The notes beneath the pieces were generated by a model. The model was not told the DNA's origin, searched no databases, and saw only the letters and a list, made by a program, of their open reading frames with translations. The position numbers and the translations under genes were made by a program. Shown here piece by piece: positions 45,349 to 56,399 of a stretch of 64,000 bases of DNA. Within the stretch, counting starts at the first letter, position 1; every line of letters starts with the position of its first letter. Origin of the DNA: Melampsora larici-populina 98AG31 (lineage: Eukaryota; Basidiomycota; Pucciniomycetes; Pucciniales; Melampsoraceae); contig NW_006768798.1 of assembly GCF_000204055.1 (NCBI RefSeq), forward strand, positions 186,001 to 250,000, read 5' to 3'.

Positions 45349-46576
45349 CTAAGAATATTCAATAAGAGAAACGAATGTGGCGAGCAGGAACATGTAGGTC
45401 GTCGAAGGAAACGAGAGACAACTGTGGTCACTTGAAGTACTGCTAGCAGTCTGTCCGGGGCTTCCGTGAGAGCTTGGCGCTGAGGTTGAATTGGTAGCTG
45501 AAGTAGTAGCTACCTCAGGAGAAAGTGAAACATTGGTGAAAGATACATTCGAGGCTGTTTGAAGTCATTGCGGTCAGTCTCAAATGTTAGATTATCAGAT
45601 CAGCCGTGTCAGAAGTGCAAGTGACCCACAGGAGGATGAAGAAGTGCCTTTGCCAGTCTGTGTGATTCCTTCGTACGCGGAGAATTTCTGGCCGTCGTAT
45701 GCTGACTTGAAAACTGGAAAACAGGGAAGCGGATGAATTGATAGTCTACAATCTATCTTTCGAATATTTCAAAGGTCAGGTCACTGACAGCTACCAGCCA
45801 CCAATTCTCCATTCAAGTTAGACTTTGTCAAAAACTCTTGAAGATTGAAACTCGTGGAGGTTACATCAATAGTCGATATTGCTCCGGTTTCTTGGTATAC
45901 CAGGATGACGTATTCGTGTGTCCCACTACCTAGAGATGGGCTTGGACTTTGATAAGATAACAAAGGCTTTGTATCAAGAGGGAAAGCACATACAAATCAA
46001 TTTGTGTACCAAGAGCCGAACTGTGTTTTGATAGAGTGAAATCATTGAAGCTTACTGATCTTGCCGAACTCAACAGACCCGTTTTTGAGTCTTCTTGAAG
46101 TTCCTCTTGTAACCAAAAAAGCCTTGTGGAGCTGTTCTGAGTCTGAAAATCGAGACCCAAGACAAGAAATGTGTTCAAACCTGAAGAGGTTTGATTTAAG
46201 AGTTCAAGTCGTAAACTTGGTGGTCTGTTGACACGAGAAGGTGAAAGTTGTTGTGCTCCTCCTACGACGACGTTTCCATATTGCACGTAAAGGGATCCTA
46301 GTGGTTTAAAGTCGGGCAGAACCTGAACAAACAAAATCAAATTTTTACTTACATGCTTCCTTCTTTCTTCAAAGTCAATCCAGTCAATCCAATTTCGGGA
46401 AATTCAAGACGAACCTGGGGGAAAACTGAACTGCCTCCAAATGCTTTCTTCATACTACATGCATCATTCGCCACATCATTGTTATCCCATTCACATACAT
46501 CAATCACTTTCCCGAGTTGAGTGCATCTGACCAGATGAAACGTCAACTTCAAAAAGTAAAGAATAAAGATGACCAT
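45349..46576 (-). CDS. Secreted PEBP-family protein with GPI-like C-terminus
   Basis: Five exons (46576-46415, 46322-46056, 45966-45789, 45713-45630, 45554-45349); 298 residues. An N-terminal hydrophobic leader (VIFILYFLKLTFHLVRC) precedes VCEWDNNDVANDACSMKKAF. The PEBP-like core has VLPDFKPLGSLYVQYGNVVV, SPSRVNRPP, FWLQEELQ, LLSYQSPSPSLGSGTHEYVI and FNLQEFLTKSNLNGELVAGS, the last two aligning with the PxPP..GTH.Y and L.G..V/AG motifs of PEBP/TFS1. It ends with a Ser/Thr-rich stalk and a hydrophobic tail (YMFLLATFVSLIEYS), as for GPI anchoring. In other organisms PEBPs inhibit carboxypeptidase Y or kinases; the role outside a fungal cell is unknown. Paralogous to the gene upstream. Confidence 0.85.
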
Positions 46577-47374
46577 CGTTTGTCAAATATTCGGATTTGC
46601 CACGATATAATTCGAGCGTGATGGAATCTGTTTCGAATGTGGAAGAATAAGGATTTGGACCGAAACCTCCTTCAATGAGGAAGCAGAGTTTGATTCAAGG
46701 AGAGATTTGTTTGATGAATTAAGGGAGTAAAGCAAGAAAAATGTGGAAGGGTGATGGTACCAGATTCTAAGGGATATTGGACTCCCGCCCAAGCTTTAAA
46801 AACACCTCAATACTTGTCGTATTCCCGCGTGGACGCAAAGGCTCTGAGGCTCAAGCTTTTATGGGATTCCGATTTTAATCTTCTCTTTTGGAAGAAAAGA
46901 AATCCTCAACAATCTTGATTTCAAAAACTTTGAGAAATGATTTCATCCAGCCTCAAGTCCTGAAATCCCGAAACATTCAACGTTTCGAATGAATAGAAGA
47001 CTGCCAGAGAGAATAGAAGATTGCCAGAGAGAGCGAAATGCCTTTGATCGATCTAGCCACAGCCATGCACAATTCTATCAAAATCATCTTATTGATATTT
47101 GATAATAATTTCATGTCTCAATTGCTCAACCATCTCGCCTATCTCTCAAATTCAATGCGTAGAACCAATACTCATGATGAGGATGAATTACACGCAAATT
47201 TAACAACAACAAAAAGCTGTAAATACCAAACAAAAATCCCAACTCCCAAGAAAAACGAAGAATTCAATATTACTTGAAAAAAGGGATATATGAAGAGATG
47301 AAACAACCACCATGCTAAAAGGATATCACTGTAAAGATTAGTCAATCAATAAATTGTGGACCACCACGTTATAA
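46577..47374. other. Spacer between the PEBP genes
   Basis: No gene supported; an unspliced open frame at 47038-47277 lacks any family features. It probably holds the promoter of the 45.3-kb gene. Confidence 0.5.
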
Positions 47375-49211
47375 TCAAAGATCTAATTTGAAAACTGCGC
47401 CCATGAAAATCACAAAGAGGCACAAATCAGATCTTAAGTTTGAATGAAAAAATCAAGAGAGATATAAAAAAACCACTCACAGCTTCCAGCAATCGGACCT
47501 TTCAAATTATGTAATCCCACAAACTTTCCAAGATCAAAGAAAACTTTATCATGATTCGAAGCATTAACAGACCCAAACAAAGTACGATATTCTTTCGAGA
47601 TATTCAATGCGTTATTAGGAAGTTCATAGACTAAAAAAACGTATTCACGTTCTGCAGGTTTAGAGTGTGGAGGAATATAACCACAAAGAATTTGATTTGG
47701 AGTGAGGTTCATTTGATGAGAGTTTGAATCGAATGAAATTCCCCAGAGAGCCCAACTAAGGTTCACGATTGAGGTGCCTTTTGAACTATCAACCATGAGG
47801 ACTACATATTTCTTTCCAATCACGTTGTAATTGTTTGTAGCTATCTTTAATGATAAAGTTGGATGAACGTTAGTTCTGGAAGGTGTTAATTGTTGAGCTC
47901 CTCCTACTACGATATTTCTATATTGAACGTAAAGTGCACCTAAAGGATGGAAATTAGGGATAATCTACCATACGATAATAGCAGATTAGTTTCTTCAAAC
48001 TCATTGTACTTAGTTCTCAATTGGACAATCTGAGATCTATATACGTACATGGGGGGCAACTAAGCTACCTGCAAAGGCCTTTTGCATTTGACACCCATCA
48101 GAAGCTGCATCACCATTGAGGTTGCAAAGATCAGTGATCGAACCGAGAGACCTGGGGCGGACACGTAAAGCTTCCTTGATTGGTGAACTTTGTACTGCTT
48201 TTAGAAAATAATATACAATTGTTTCAGTGAAGCTCAGAAGCTGCATGATGTCTGGTTTAAAAGATAAAAAATTCAGATCGAAACTTACATTTGGTTGCAG
48301 TAGAGACTGATCTAGGGTGCATCTGAACATCGTAAGTAGACTTGAAGACTGAAGAAAGAAAACAAGTTCAAGAAGTTATAGTAATATCAGTATTGAAATT
48401 ACATTTCTTTTGTTTGATAAGAATAGTACTTACAGCTTCCAGCTATCAAATGACCATTCAACCCGAATCTTGTTACGAAATTCTTCAAATTGAAAGGTGA
48501 TGAATTCCAATTACGAAATTGATCAACTTTGGTTTGTTGATAAACAAGAATGACATATTCATGTGTTCCAGTTCCTTTAGGTGGATTTGGACTTTGGTAA
48601 GGTAATAAAGCCTGATACCAAAGGGAAGTAGGTTAAGTGAGTCAATCTATCAGTTTCATGATAAGTCAATGAAAAAAACTAGATACTGACCCGCCTTGAA
48701 GATGCCAGAAGATGAGTCTTTGCATTTAAAGCGAGTCCATCTTGAAGCCAAATAAGTTTTGTATAACGGTTATTGGGTTGGAAATCGATACAAAAAGCCA
48801 CGTATTTAGTTGAAGAGAGTTTTGCGTCTAAGAGAGCAAGTGATAAGATAGGTGATGTTTTGACTCTAGTGGGTGAAAGTTGTTGAGCGCCACCAACGAC
48901 GACGTGACCATATTGAGCATAAAGTGCTCCTCGTGGTTTAAAGTCAGGCATTACCTATGATCAAAAGAGCAAGCAAGATAAGTCATCATGGAGAAGAAGG
49001 ATACTTATTATTTGCGTTTTGCAAACAGGTGTTTGCAAAGTGAAAAACAAACCTGGGGGTAAACTGAGCTACCAGCGAACGCCTTCTGCATCCCACATGC
49101 ATCATCAGCTACACCATTACCACGAATATCGCAAACATTTGCTGATGCCTTAATAGTAGTTAAGCACGCCAGGTACCCAATGACCATCAGGGATTGAACT
49201 GAAGTAAGCAT
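47375..49211 (-). CDS. Secreted protein with two PEBP domains
   Basis: Seven exons (49211-49053, 48954-48691, 48611-48434, 48348-48289, 48197-48049, 47964-47481, 47394-47375); 437 residues. Signal peptide (SLMVIGYLACLTTIKASANV). Domain 1: CDIRGNGVADDACGMQKAFA, MPDFKPRGALYAQYGHVVVG, LLPYQSPNPPKGTGTHEYVI, FGLNGHLIAGS. Exon 4 reads FFKSTYDVQMHPRSVSTATK. Exon 5 opens domain 2 without a new signal peptide: LCNLNGDAASDGCQMQKAFA, then FHPLGALYVQYRNIVVGGAQ, IPPHSKPAEREYVFLVYE, LHNLKGPIAGS, ending FFKLDL. Frame is open through every junction, so I read this as one gene from an internal duplication rather than two genes. Domain 2 lacks the intron that splits domain 1 and the neighbour (after LASSRR or SSARS). 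The alternative is a second gene starting near 48243, but that would lack a good leader. Confidence 0.75.
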
Positions 49212-50572
49212 ATTCGGACGCGGCTTGAATCTATCAAGGAATTCAAATGTAAGATGTAACTGAAGGGCATTTGTTAGCAATTAGCAAAAAGGAAACCATC
49301 AATAGAAAAGAACCCACTTAGAAATAAAAATGACAGTAAAATGATATATGATATAGTAATTTGAATTGAATGCTTTTCAAAAACCAAAGATCGTACGAAC
49401 ACTTAAATACTGCAGAAAGCCAATACCAACGTTCTCGTCTTTCAAGTAAAGATGAAGCTCAAGAAATTTGTTACCAATTCATCACTTTTAATTCTCCCCA
49501 TCGGTTTATTTCTTTCCAATCAAAACAATTAAAATCGGTTCAACTCAACCCAAGATTCTAAATTTAGGCTGTTTTGATGATAATTCATCTCTAGTTATAT
49601 CCTTTTCTTCACTTACTTATTTTGCGTGCTCTGATTTTTTTTCACGCCTTGACTTTCATTCTGCTCAAACTCTCCCGCAAGTTGGAATTTTTATGGGAGC
49701 ATCATCAATCAAAAGCGCAGGTGCAAACTAGATCACGATGACGAGTCAGCTTTCTTCGCTGGTTTTCCTATGATATTCATCAATCTCTATTAGAGGTCAA
49801 GTTCGAGTCTTTTGCGCAAGGGCAGCGCGGTCTTGAGCAGCTATCTGACCTCACGCACCGATATCAATCCTGCTGATATCGAGCCTGCGGGATACCGGTG
49901 GTCAACGTGATTAAGGATTAGAAGAAGTGTCCAAATTGCTACCAAGAGAGATCGAGCCTACCTTGATCATGAGCACAGCGCGCCTTCGTACTGACCCTCA
50001 AGTTCCGTGAAGTGTGCTGATCTTGATCAGAAACCAAAGACGAACATCCATGTGATTTACGCACTTCCTTCACATCAGCTTTTTGATCTGAAACATTACC
50101 TAAGCAAAACAATCTATATAGTGAAATAAATTGCCTTCAATAAATTATTGTATATGTATCTAGATCGAAATAAGAACAAATTATTAAGATCCTTGTCTGA
50201 TAGATATGTTAACAAACATGATGTTTTAAATTATTTGTTCTACGGTGTACCAAACACATAAAGAAAAAGATGATGATGATAATGAACACAAAAGAATTGG
50301 TGGAGACAACCGATCATTATATGTGAATCACTTCCTCATCTTCAGAAAATCAAAGAAATGTAAATTAAAAAAAAGTCCACTTTAAAAACCTAATAAAAAC
50401 CCCTCATCAATCCACTTTCCCTCAAACCAAAATTCCTCCAACAACTCAATAAATGAATTTCTTTTTGAAGAAATTCTAAATAATTGTAATCTTTTTTCTC
50501 CCTTTTTGTAACTTCTTGTTTCTTGAGAAAGATAGAACAAAGGTAAACAGTTTCAAAGTAAAGAACGTTTAA
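49212..50572. other. Intergenic region
   Basis: A+T-rich, no gene supported. It lies between the upstream side of the two-domain PEBP gene and the 3' end of the epimerase gene. Confidence 0.5.
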
Positions 50573-52513
50573 TTAATTTGTAACATATCCTAAACGATCA
50601 AAAGTAATTCAGAAACAAAGGAATCAATGGTCCATTTACAACCCAATTCAAGGAGATCAAAGAAAGAATACCTTTAGGATTTTGACTTTGCCAATTCCAA
50701 AGATCACGACACATGGTATCCAAATCACGCTAAACGCCCCCCCAAAAACATATCAAAAGGTCAGATTTCCAAAACCTAACCAAGAGTCATACCAAAGAAA
50801 GATTCAGGGAAAAATACTAACAGAAGCATCGAATCCAAGTTCTTTTTTAGCAAGTGAAGGATCAGCCGTAAGATCAGGTACATCACCAAGTCTTCTACCA
50901 ATGATCTCATACTTATAATCAAATCCAGTAGCTTTTCTCATAGCTTCAATCACTTGAACAAAATAAAATAGAAACAGATTAAACTGTAATTCCTAAAAAA
51001 CAAGATAGATTCATGAAGGAATGAAATTTACTAACTTTCAAAAACACTTTGACCACGACCTTTACCCAAGTTGTAAGCTTTATATTTCCCACCACTTGTT
51101 CCGAAACCTGATTTGAAACCTGGACAAGGTGTTTCCCAAGTAGTTTCTTTTGATAATCCATCTAAGGCATTAATGTGACCACCAGCAAGATCCATGACTA
51201 GAACGCAAACAATCAATTCAATCAGATCCAAGGATTTCAAAAAACTTTATAAATGATATAGAAACGAGATAAAAAAGGGAATCATACCATGAATATAATC
51301 ACGTATACAAGCTCCATCTCTAGTAGGATAATCATTTCCATTGATTTTCAAATCATGAGGAATCTTACCAACGGCCATTTGAGCCAACAAAGGTAACAGA
51401 TTCCCCGGTTTCCCAACCGGATCTTCACCAATCATACCAGAAGGATGTGCTCCAGCAGGATTAAAGTAACGTAAGGAGATCGATTTCCATTTGGTAGGTT
51501 GTGAATCACATAAATCTTTGATGATCAATTCGCTCATCATCTTTGTTCGTCCGTAAACTGATTCAGGTGTTAAGGGAGATGATTCGGGAATCGGGATCTC
51601 TGTTGGGGCTCCGTATACTGTGGCTGATGATGAGTAAACTAAATTATAACATCCGTTTCGGTTCATGACCTGAAATCGATCGGGAAAACAAAAAGATGAT
51701 TCAGTGATATAGAAAAAAGATCAAAACGAAACGGTTTGGAGAAACAATCAACTTACATCTAATAAATTAATAGTAGCCGTTATATTATTTTCATAATATT
51801 GAATAGGTTTCTCACCACTTTCACCAACAGCTTTATGAGCCGCAATATGAATGACACCCCAAATCTCTTCAGATTTAAATATGTTTTCAATATCTGATTT
51901 ATTGGTGATATCTCCTTTATAAACTTTTACATTCGTATCTAATTTATCTTGATCTGATGAATTAGTTGGTAATTCATTTAAAGCGATTTTAGAAACTCTT
52001 TTAATGGCTTCTGGAAATGAATTGTGAAAGCTTTTTTGTTGTTGTTTTTGTTTTGGTAATGAAAGAAAGGAATTGAATTAGACGTTCGAATTAGAAATCG
52101 TACAATTTGGAAAATCAATCAGTTTGATTAGGAAGTTTCTTATGTTCTAGAAAGATTTCTTAGTATGATAAGTTAAACTTACTTATCGATAGTGACAACT
52201 TTATATTTTCTAGTTAATAAACAACATAAGACCACATGTGATCCAATATAACCAGCTCCACCAGTCTGAAACGTTTTGATCGGGAAAAAGGACAGAACAT
52301 CAGTTTTACCAATTCGATCGAGACTAAAGAAAAGCTTCTTAAAACTGATATCGATCATCCTGAAGTGATTTGACTTACAACTGTCAAGTTTTGTCATTCA
52401 ACATGTCACAAGAAATAGATCAGTCAGTTCATGATAGTGATCGATAGATTGTATTGAGTTTCTCTCAAGTTTGATTAGATAAACTCACCAAGGATAGTTT
52501 TCTTTTCTGGCAT
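50573..52513 (-). CDS. UDP-glucose 4-epimerase (GAL10/GalE)
   Basis: Downstream exons: 52265-52183, 52030-51757, 51669-51288, 51197-51036, 50952-50822, 50729-50672, 50589-50573. An N-terminal exon lies near 52513-52488, possibly with a 2-nt micro-exon at 52380-52379. The NAD-binding Rossmann motif is [13 protein letters not shown]. Also present are [20 protein letters not shown], the catalytic SSSATVYG with Y-x3-K in [40 protein letters not shown] and [13 protein letters not shown]. It ends shortly after [16 protein letters not shown] and has no mutarotase domain, unlike the Saccharomyces fusion protein. It interconverts UDP-glucose and UDP-galactose in the cytosol. The start is unresolved: the ATG at 52513 is one base out of frame with KTILV-TGG if the micro-exon is used. 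Confidence 0.93.
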
Positions 52514-55200
52514 GATGATGCTGATGATGATGACGAAGAAGGTAGTGGTGATATGACTGTGAATGTGAATATGAAAATGTGAAAATGTGAAAGATGAAGG
52601 AAAGTGATCTGAGTTGAGAGTCGATCAAGAAAACTTTTACTATGTCCTGTTCCTTTTGTTAAAATCAGTTATGAGTTTTGATAATTTCTTCTGCAGTTAT
52701 CCTCAACTGTAAAGTGATAGTAAACTCACCTTCCTTAAATCTTACCCTATCTCTCTCGACTCCACCTCCACCCATTTTTTCATCTTTTCTTCAACTTTCT
52801 CCCTCGCACACGTCATCATAAACTGACCCCGCATTCTCCATCACTTCGGGTCACATCACTCAACGGTGACATCACCAGACATCACCTCTCTCACGTTTCA
52901 AACCTGGCTCAGCCGCTCAGCGTTGCTTCCAGTCAAGCTCATGTGACCTATGATGACAATCAAAATGATGATTCCACTGCAAAAACAAACCAAACTCCAA
53001 TTGATACCCTCAGTCCTTCACATGTGCGTGATCAATTGCCATTGGTAAGGATCTTACATACACACATAGGTAACCGTAGGCCATCAGTAATTGGCTTGAA
53101 GACCAGTTCAAGGTTGCGGCCAAACTGAAGTCCCTTGATCACTCCTTACAAGGCCTTGAGTAAGGAATTTATCACATAAACAAGAATTCTTGCCAAAAAA
53201 AATAGCTGTATCCAGCTCAAAATCACTATATTTCATTCCTTGTTTTGTGGCTCAATGAACAACTGTTGATGAAAAAGAAAAAGTGAATGCAAAGGTCCTA
53301 TTACATGTGCAAGCCCTTCACACTCTCCTGTACCTCTTTAAGGACTTTCACTTTTAGGTGATCTATGATTAGAGATTTTCGTTAGTGTTTGAGACATGTA
53401 GGCTTTGAGTGGGTTCAATGCTCAGGAAACAGTGGAAAAGTCTAATCATAGATCAACCAGAATTAAGATTTTCTGGAAAGCCTTGGAGGTGCTTGGATTT
53501 GAAGCATATCTAATGAAGAATTGCTATTGTCCATTTGCTTTGCATTGAGCTGGGTTTAATCAGTAAAAAATGGAGGAATGTATGGATATTTCAAGCAATA
53601 CAGATTACTTCCCTTGACAAATTTCCTGTTTATGTGACAAGGACCTCACTCAAGGCCTTGAAAGGAGTGAAGGACTTGAAGTATGTGTAACCTTTTTTGT
53701 GTATCAACCACATTGTAGTTGGAAAGAGCCTGTGGATGGTAGTGATGCAAAACATCAGATTTTGACCAAAATATAGGACCAACCAGGTTGGTGACCTAAA
53801 AGTTTGGAATTGAGTTATTGTTTTGTTTGGCAAATACATTAATAAAATAAAAAGCTTGGGATTTTGATTTTATGACCAAATCTCAAAACATCTGTGAAAT
53901 GAAAGCTTGGAAAAGGGTAGCAAGAGATCTCATATCATCCCTGTCATCATCTCTTTCTCTTTCTGTGAATTGCACTTCAATTCAATCATATGTGACTGTA
54001 CTTGAGATAGGGAACCTGTGAGAATCAGGGTTGTCACCTTAAAAGGGAATATGCATACTGATTGAACAAAATGAAAAAACCCAATAGACAGAATATTGTA
54101 AAAGAATATGTGTAAGTGAGATAGGAGAACAGGGATATTGACATGGAGAACAATTCAACCTTCTAGATAGATAGCTACATCATATGATGTCAGGTCATCT
54201 TAACACAGGTAAAATGAGCTAAGTAAAGAAAATCTATGTGTATAATGACATCTTGATTATACACTGTGCTTTATTAATACCAATTGCTGCAAGGCTCTTG
54301 ATTGTATGTACTTCATTATGATCAGATCTTTTATACAAAAGAGATGTCAAAGGTAGTTTTATATGATCTTGGTAAGTAACTTGTGTACATACATGTGATT
54401 TATTGATGACATCCTTCCAGATTGCTGACATTCCTTTATATACATCCCCAGCTTACACTGATTCAGAACCTCTAAACCTTCTGATCAGTCATATAATCCT
54501 GGACTGAAGTCTTTAATAACTCATTAAACATCAGGGACTGACCATGAGGCTCTCCTCATGATGCCTACCTTGTTGGCCAGATTGATTGTCAATCATATTT
54601 TCCAGATGTGAATCAGTTCAGGTCAATCCAATACATTCCTTGTTTATAATAAGGCTATTCAAAGTTAAACAAAAGTCAACACAACCAGTGCATATGTGCA
54701 TGAGTTCAAAAGATGAAAAATACCATTCAAGTTTTTGAATGAAAGTCATTCTTTAATCTCGACTTGGGTACCTTCACGTCTGAAGTTCAGTATTCCCCAA
54801 AAGCCTGGATTAAAGTGATTGAAAAACATGTGTTTGAAAATTTGTATACTTCAAGTTTGACCGTATCATCAAAGTGTGTGAGACTTAGTGTGAGACTTTG
54901 ATCAGACCAAATTCAGACTATGATCTCATATGGTAGAATGTAAAAAAATTTACAGGCAGATAAATTTAAGCTGCAGAAGTTTCATCAGTGGAAAGGTAAT
55001 GTAACTTTAAGTCACATGACAATTGATAATCCCCAGTTCTTACAAACTTCTCAATATATATAATCCTTTTCAATTAAATTTGAAAGGATTTACATGTTCT
55101 CTTGACCAACAATATGTTTGCATGTGGTCAGAAGTTTTTTGCATGGTGCTGACGCTAACCTGTAACGGTCATACTCGTAAAACACGTAAACGATGTATCA
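52514..55200. other. Gene-poor repeat region
   Basis: No gene. Contains a long imperfect inverted repeat (53140-53672, separate entry). 53700-55200 is A+T-rich with unsupported open frames. Confidence 0.5.
53140..53672. repeat. Long imperfect inverted repeat (fold-back sequence)
   Basis: Outer arms: ACTCCTTACAAGGCCTTGAG at 53141 pairs with CACTCAAGGCCTTGAAAGGA near 53647, and TCACATAAACA pairs with TGTTTATGTGA. Inner arms: GATCTATGATTAGAGA (53360-53375) pairs with CTAATCATAGATCAAC (53443-53458), with extended weaker pairing on both sides. No transposase ORF. It could be a foldback transposon remnant or a long hairpin RNA source. Confidence 0.6.
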
Positions 55201-55290
55201 GCCCGGCTAGCTCAGTTGGTAGAGCATTCGACTCTTACAAGGGTTCTTCATTGCATCGAATTGTCGTGGGTTCGAGCCCCACGTTGGGCG
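55201..55290 (+). tRNA. tRNA-Lys (anticodon CUU) with a 17-nt intron
   Basis: The acceptor GCCCGGC pairs with GTTGGGC (two G-U), the D arm is CTAGCTCAGTTGGTAGAGCA, the anticodon stem is TTCGA/TCGAA with loop CTCTTA...A, and the T arm is GTGGG-TTCGAGC-CCCAC. A 17-nt intron (CAAGGGTTCTTCATTGC) sits after position 37, the canonical place for eukaryotic tRNA introns. Without it the molecule is 73 nt. Confidence 0.96.
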
Positions 55291-55305
55291 CTTCCTTTTG
55301 CACAT

Positions 55306-55326
55306 GCTCAAACCCACGACAACTCG
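55306..55326 (-). repeat. Inverted near-copy of the tRNA-Lys 3' segment
   Basis: GCTCAAACCCACGACAACTCG is, reverse complemented, CGAGTTGTCGTGGGTTTGAG plus C, which matches CGAATTGTCGTGGGTTCGAG within the tRNA with two differences. It lies only 16 bases beyond the tRNA end and in opposite orientation, so the tRNA transcript could fold onto it. Confidence 0.7.
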
Positions 55327-56219
55327 TTTTTGGCCCAGGCATAATTGATTTTTGCCACAAATAAATAAATACAATTTTGGTCATTGAGATCATTTGAATA
55401 AAGCTGATCCTGTTAGATTTTTTTGCTTGCAAATTCTTATTTCTTGCAGAATATGTAGGAATCAAGGGTGGTGAGCTATGTGCAATTGTGAATGTTATAG
55501 TGTATATATCAAAGAGACATGATTTTGAACAACCTTTTTCCAGAGAGAAATTTCTGGACTGTTCTTGTACTGATAATTGCAACCTGAGACTTCAGCTTGG
55601 ATCGAATTTTTCAGAAAGACCCCTGAATATAGTGAGTTCAACTTGAGGGGTTTGATTACCATGGCCTCAGAGTGAGGGTAAGAAGATGGAGAGGTAGCAA
55701 AAATACAACAAAACAAGCCACATTGTGATCAATCCTGTTTGCAGGCCAAATTTTATTGTGTTTCTGTGAAAAAGGTGGTATACATTACAATCCTATGTCA
55801 CATCATCCTGATCACCCATCAAGTACCACTTCCCTCACTATGTAGTACCACACAGAAGACCTGTGACATGAGCCATATATAAGGTTGTTTGTATTATGCT
55901 TGTACTAAATGTTGCACTCAGTTAGAGGTTAACTCATGGATGGCCTGTGCATCCTCTACAATTCAAATACAAATACAAGAGGACCTTTCACATACCTTGC
56001 ATACCATCCCCACCAAGGCTCCGCACTCAAATCAAGGCACAAAAAGGGAGTGTACAGGGAATATTGTTGACTCGTATTTCAATTCCATGTGTATGAAAAT
56101 CTAAACAAAAAGTTTCATATGCTCTAAGAGCTGACTAAGAAACTTCAGATGGTTATAAAAGGAAGATAAAAGACTCCAATCTTTAATTCTACATGGATTT
56201 AAAAAGGAAACAAAACAAC

Positions 56220-56326
56220 AAGGGTACACAAACATTAAAAACCCATATGAAAAACCTGTTCCAACCCATTATTCAAATGGGTTTGGATAGGTTTTTCATA
56301 TGGGTTTTTGATGTTTGTGTACCCTT
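56220..56326. mobile_element. 107-bp near-palindromic MITE/hairpin
   Basis: The left arm AAGGGTACACAAACATTAAA, AACCCATATGAAAAACCT is repeated inverted on the right (AGGTTTTTCATATGGGTTTT, TGTTTGTGTACCCTT). The arms of ~50 bases almost meet at the centre (CCCATTATTCAAATGGG). There is no coding capacity. Flanks do not show a clear target duplication. Confidence 0.75.
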
Positions 56327-56399
56327 AATTTGACTATTCAATTATATATGGGAATCCAATAAGTTAATTTGCCTTTTTTATTTTGGGATCCAGCTCTTG

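Noticed and set aside
47823..48330. A separate third PEBP gene starting near 48243
   Set aside because: It would lack a signal peptide and its frame is continuous with the upstream domain through exons 4-5; the fused model uses every junction in frame.
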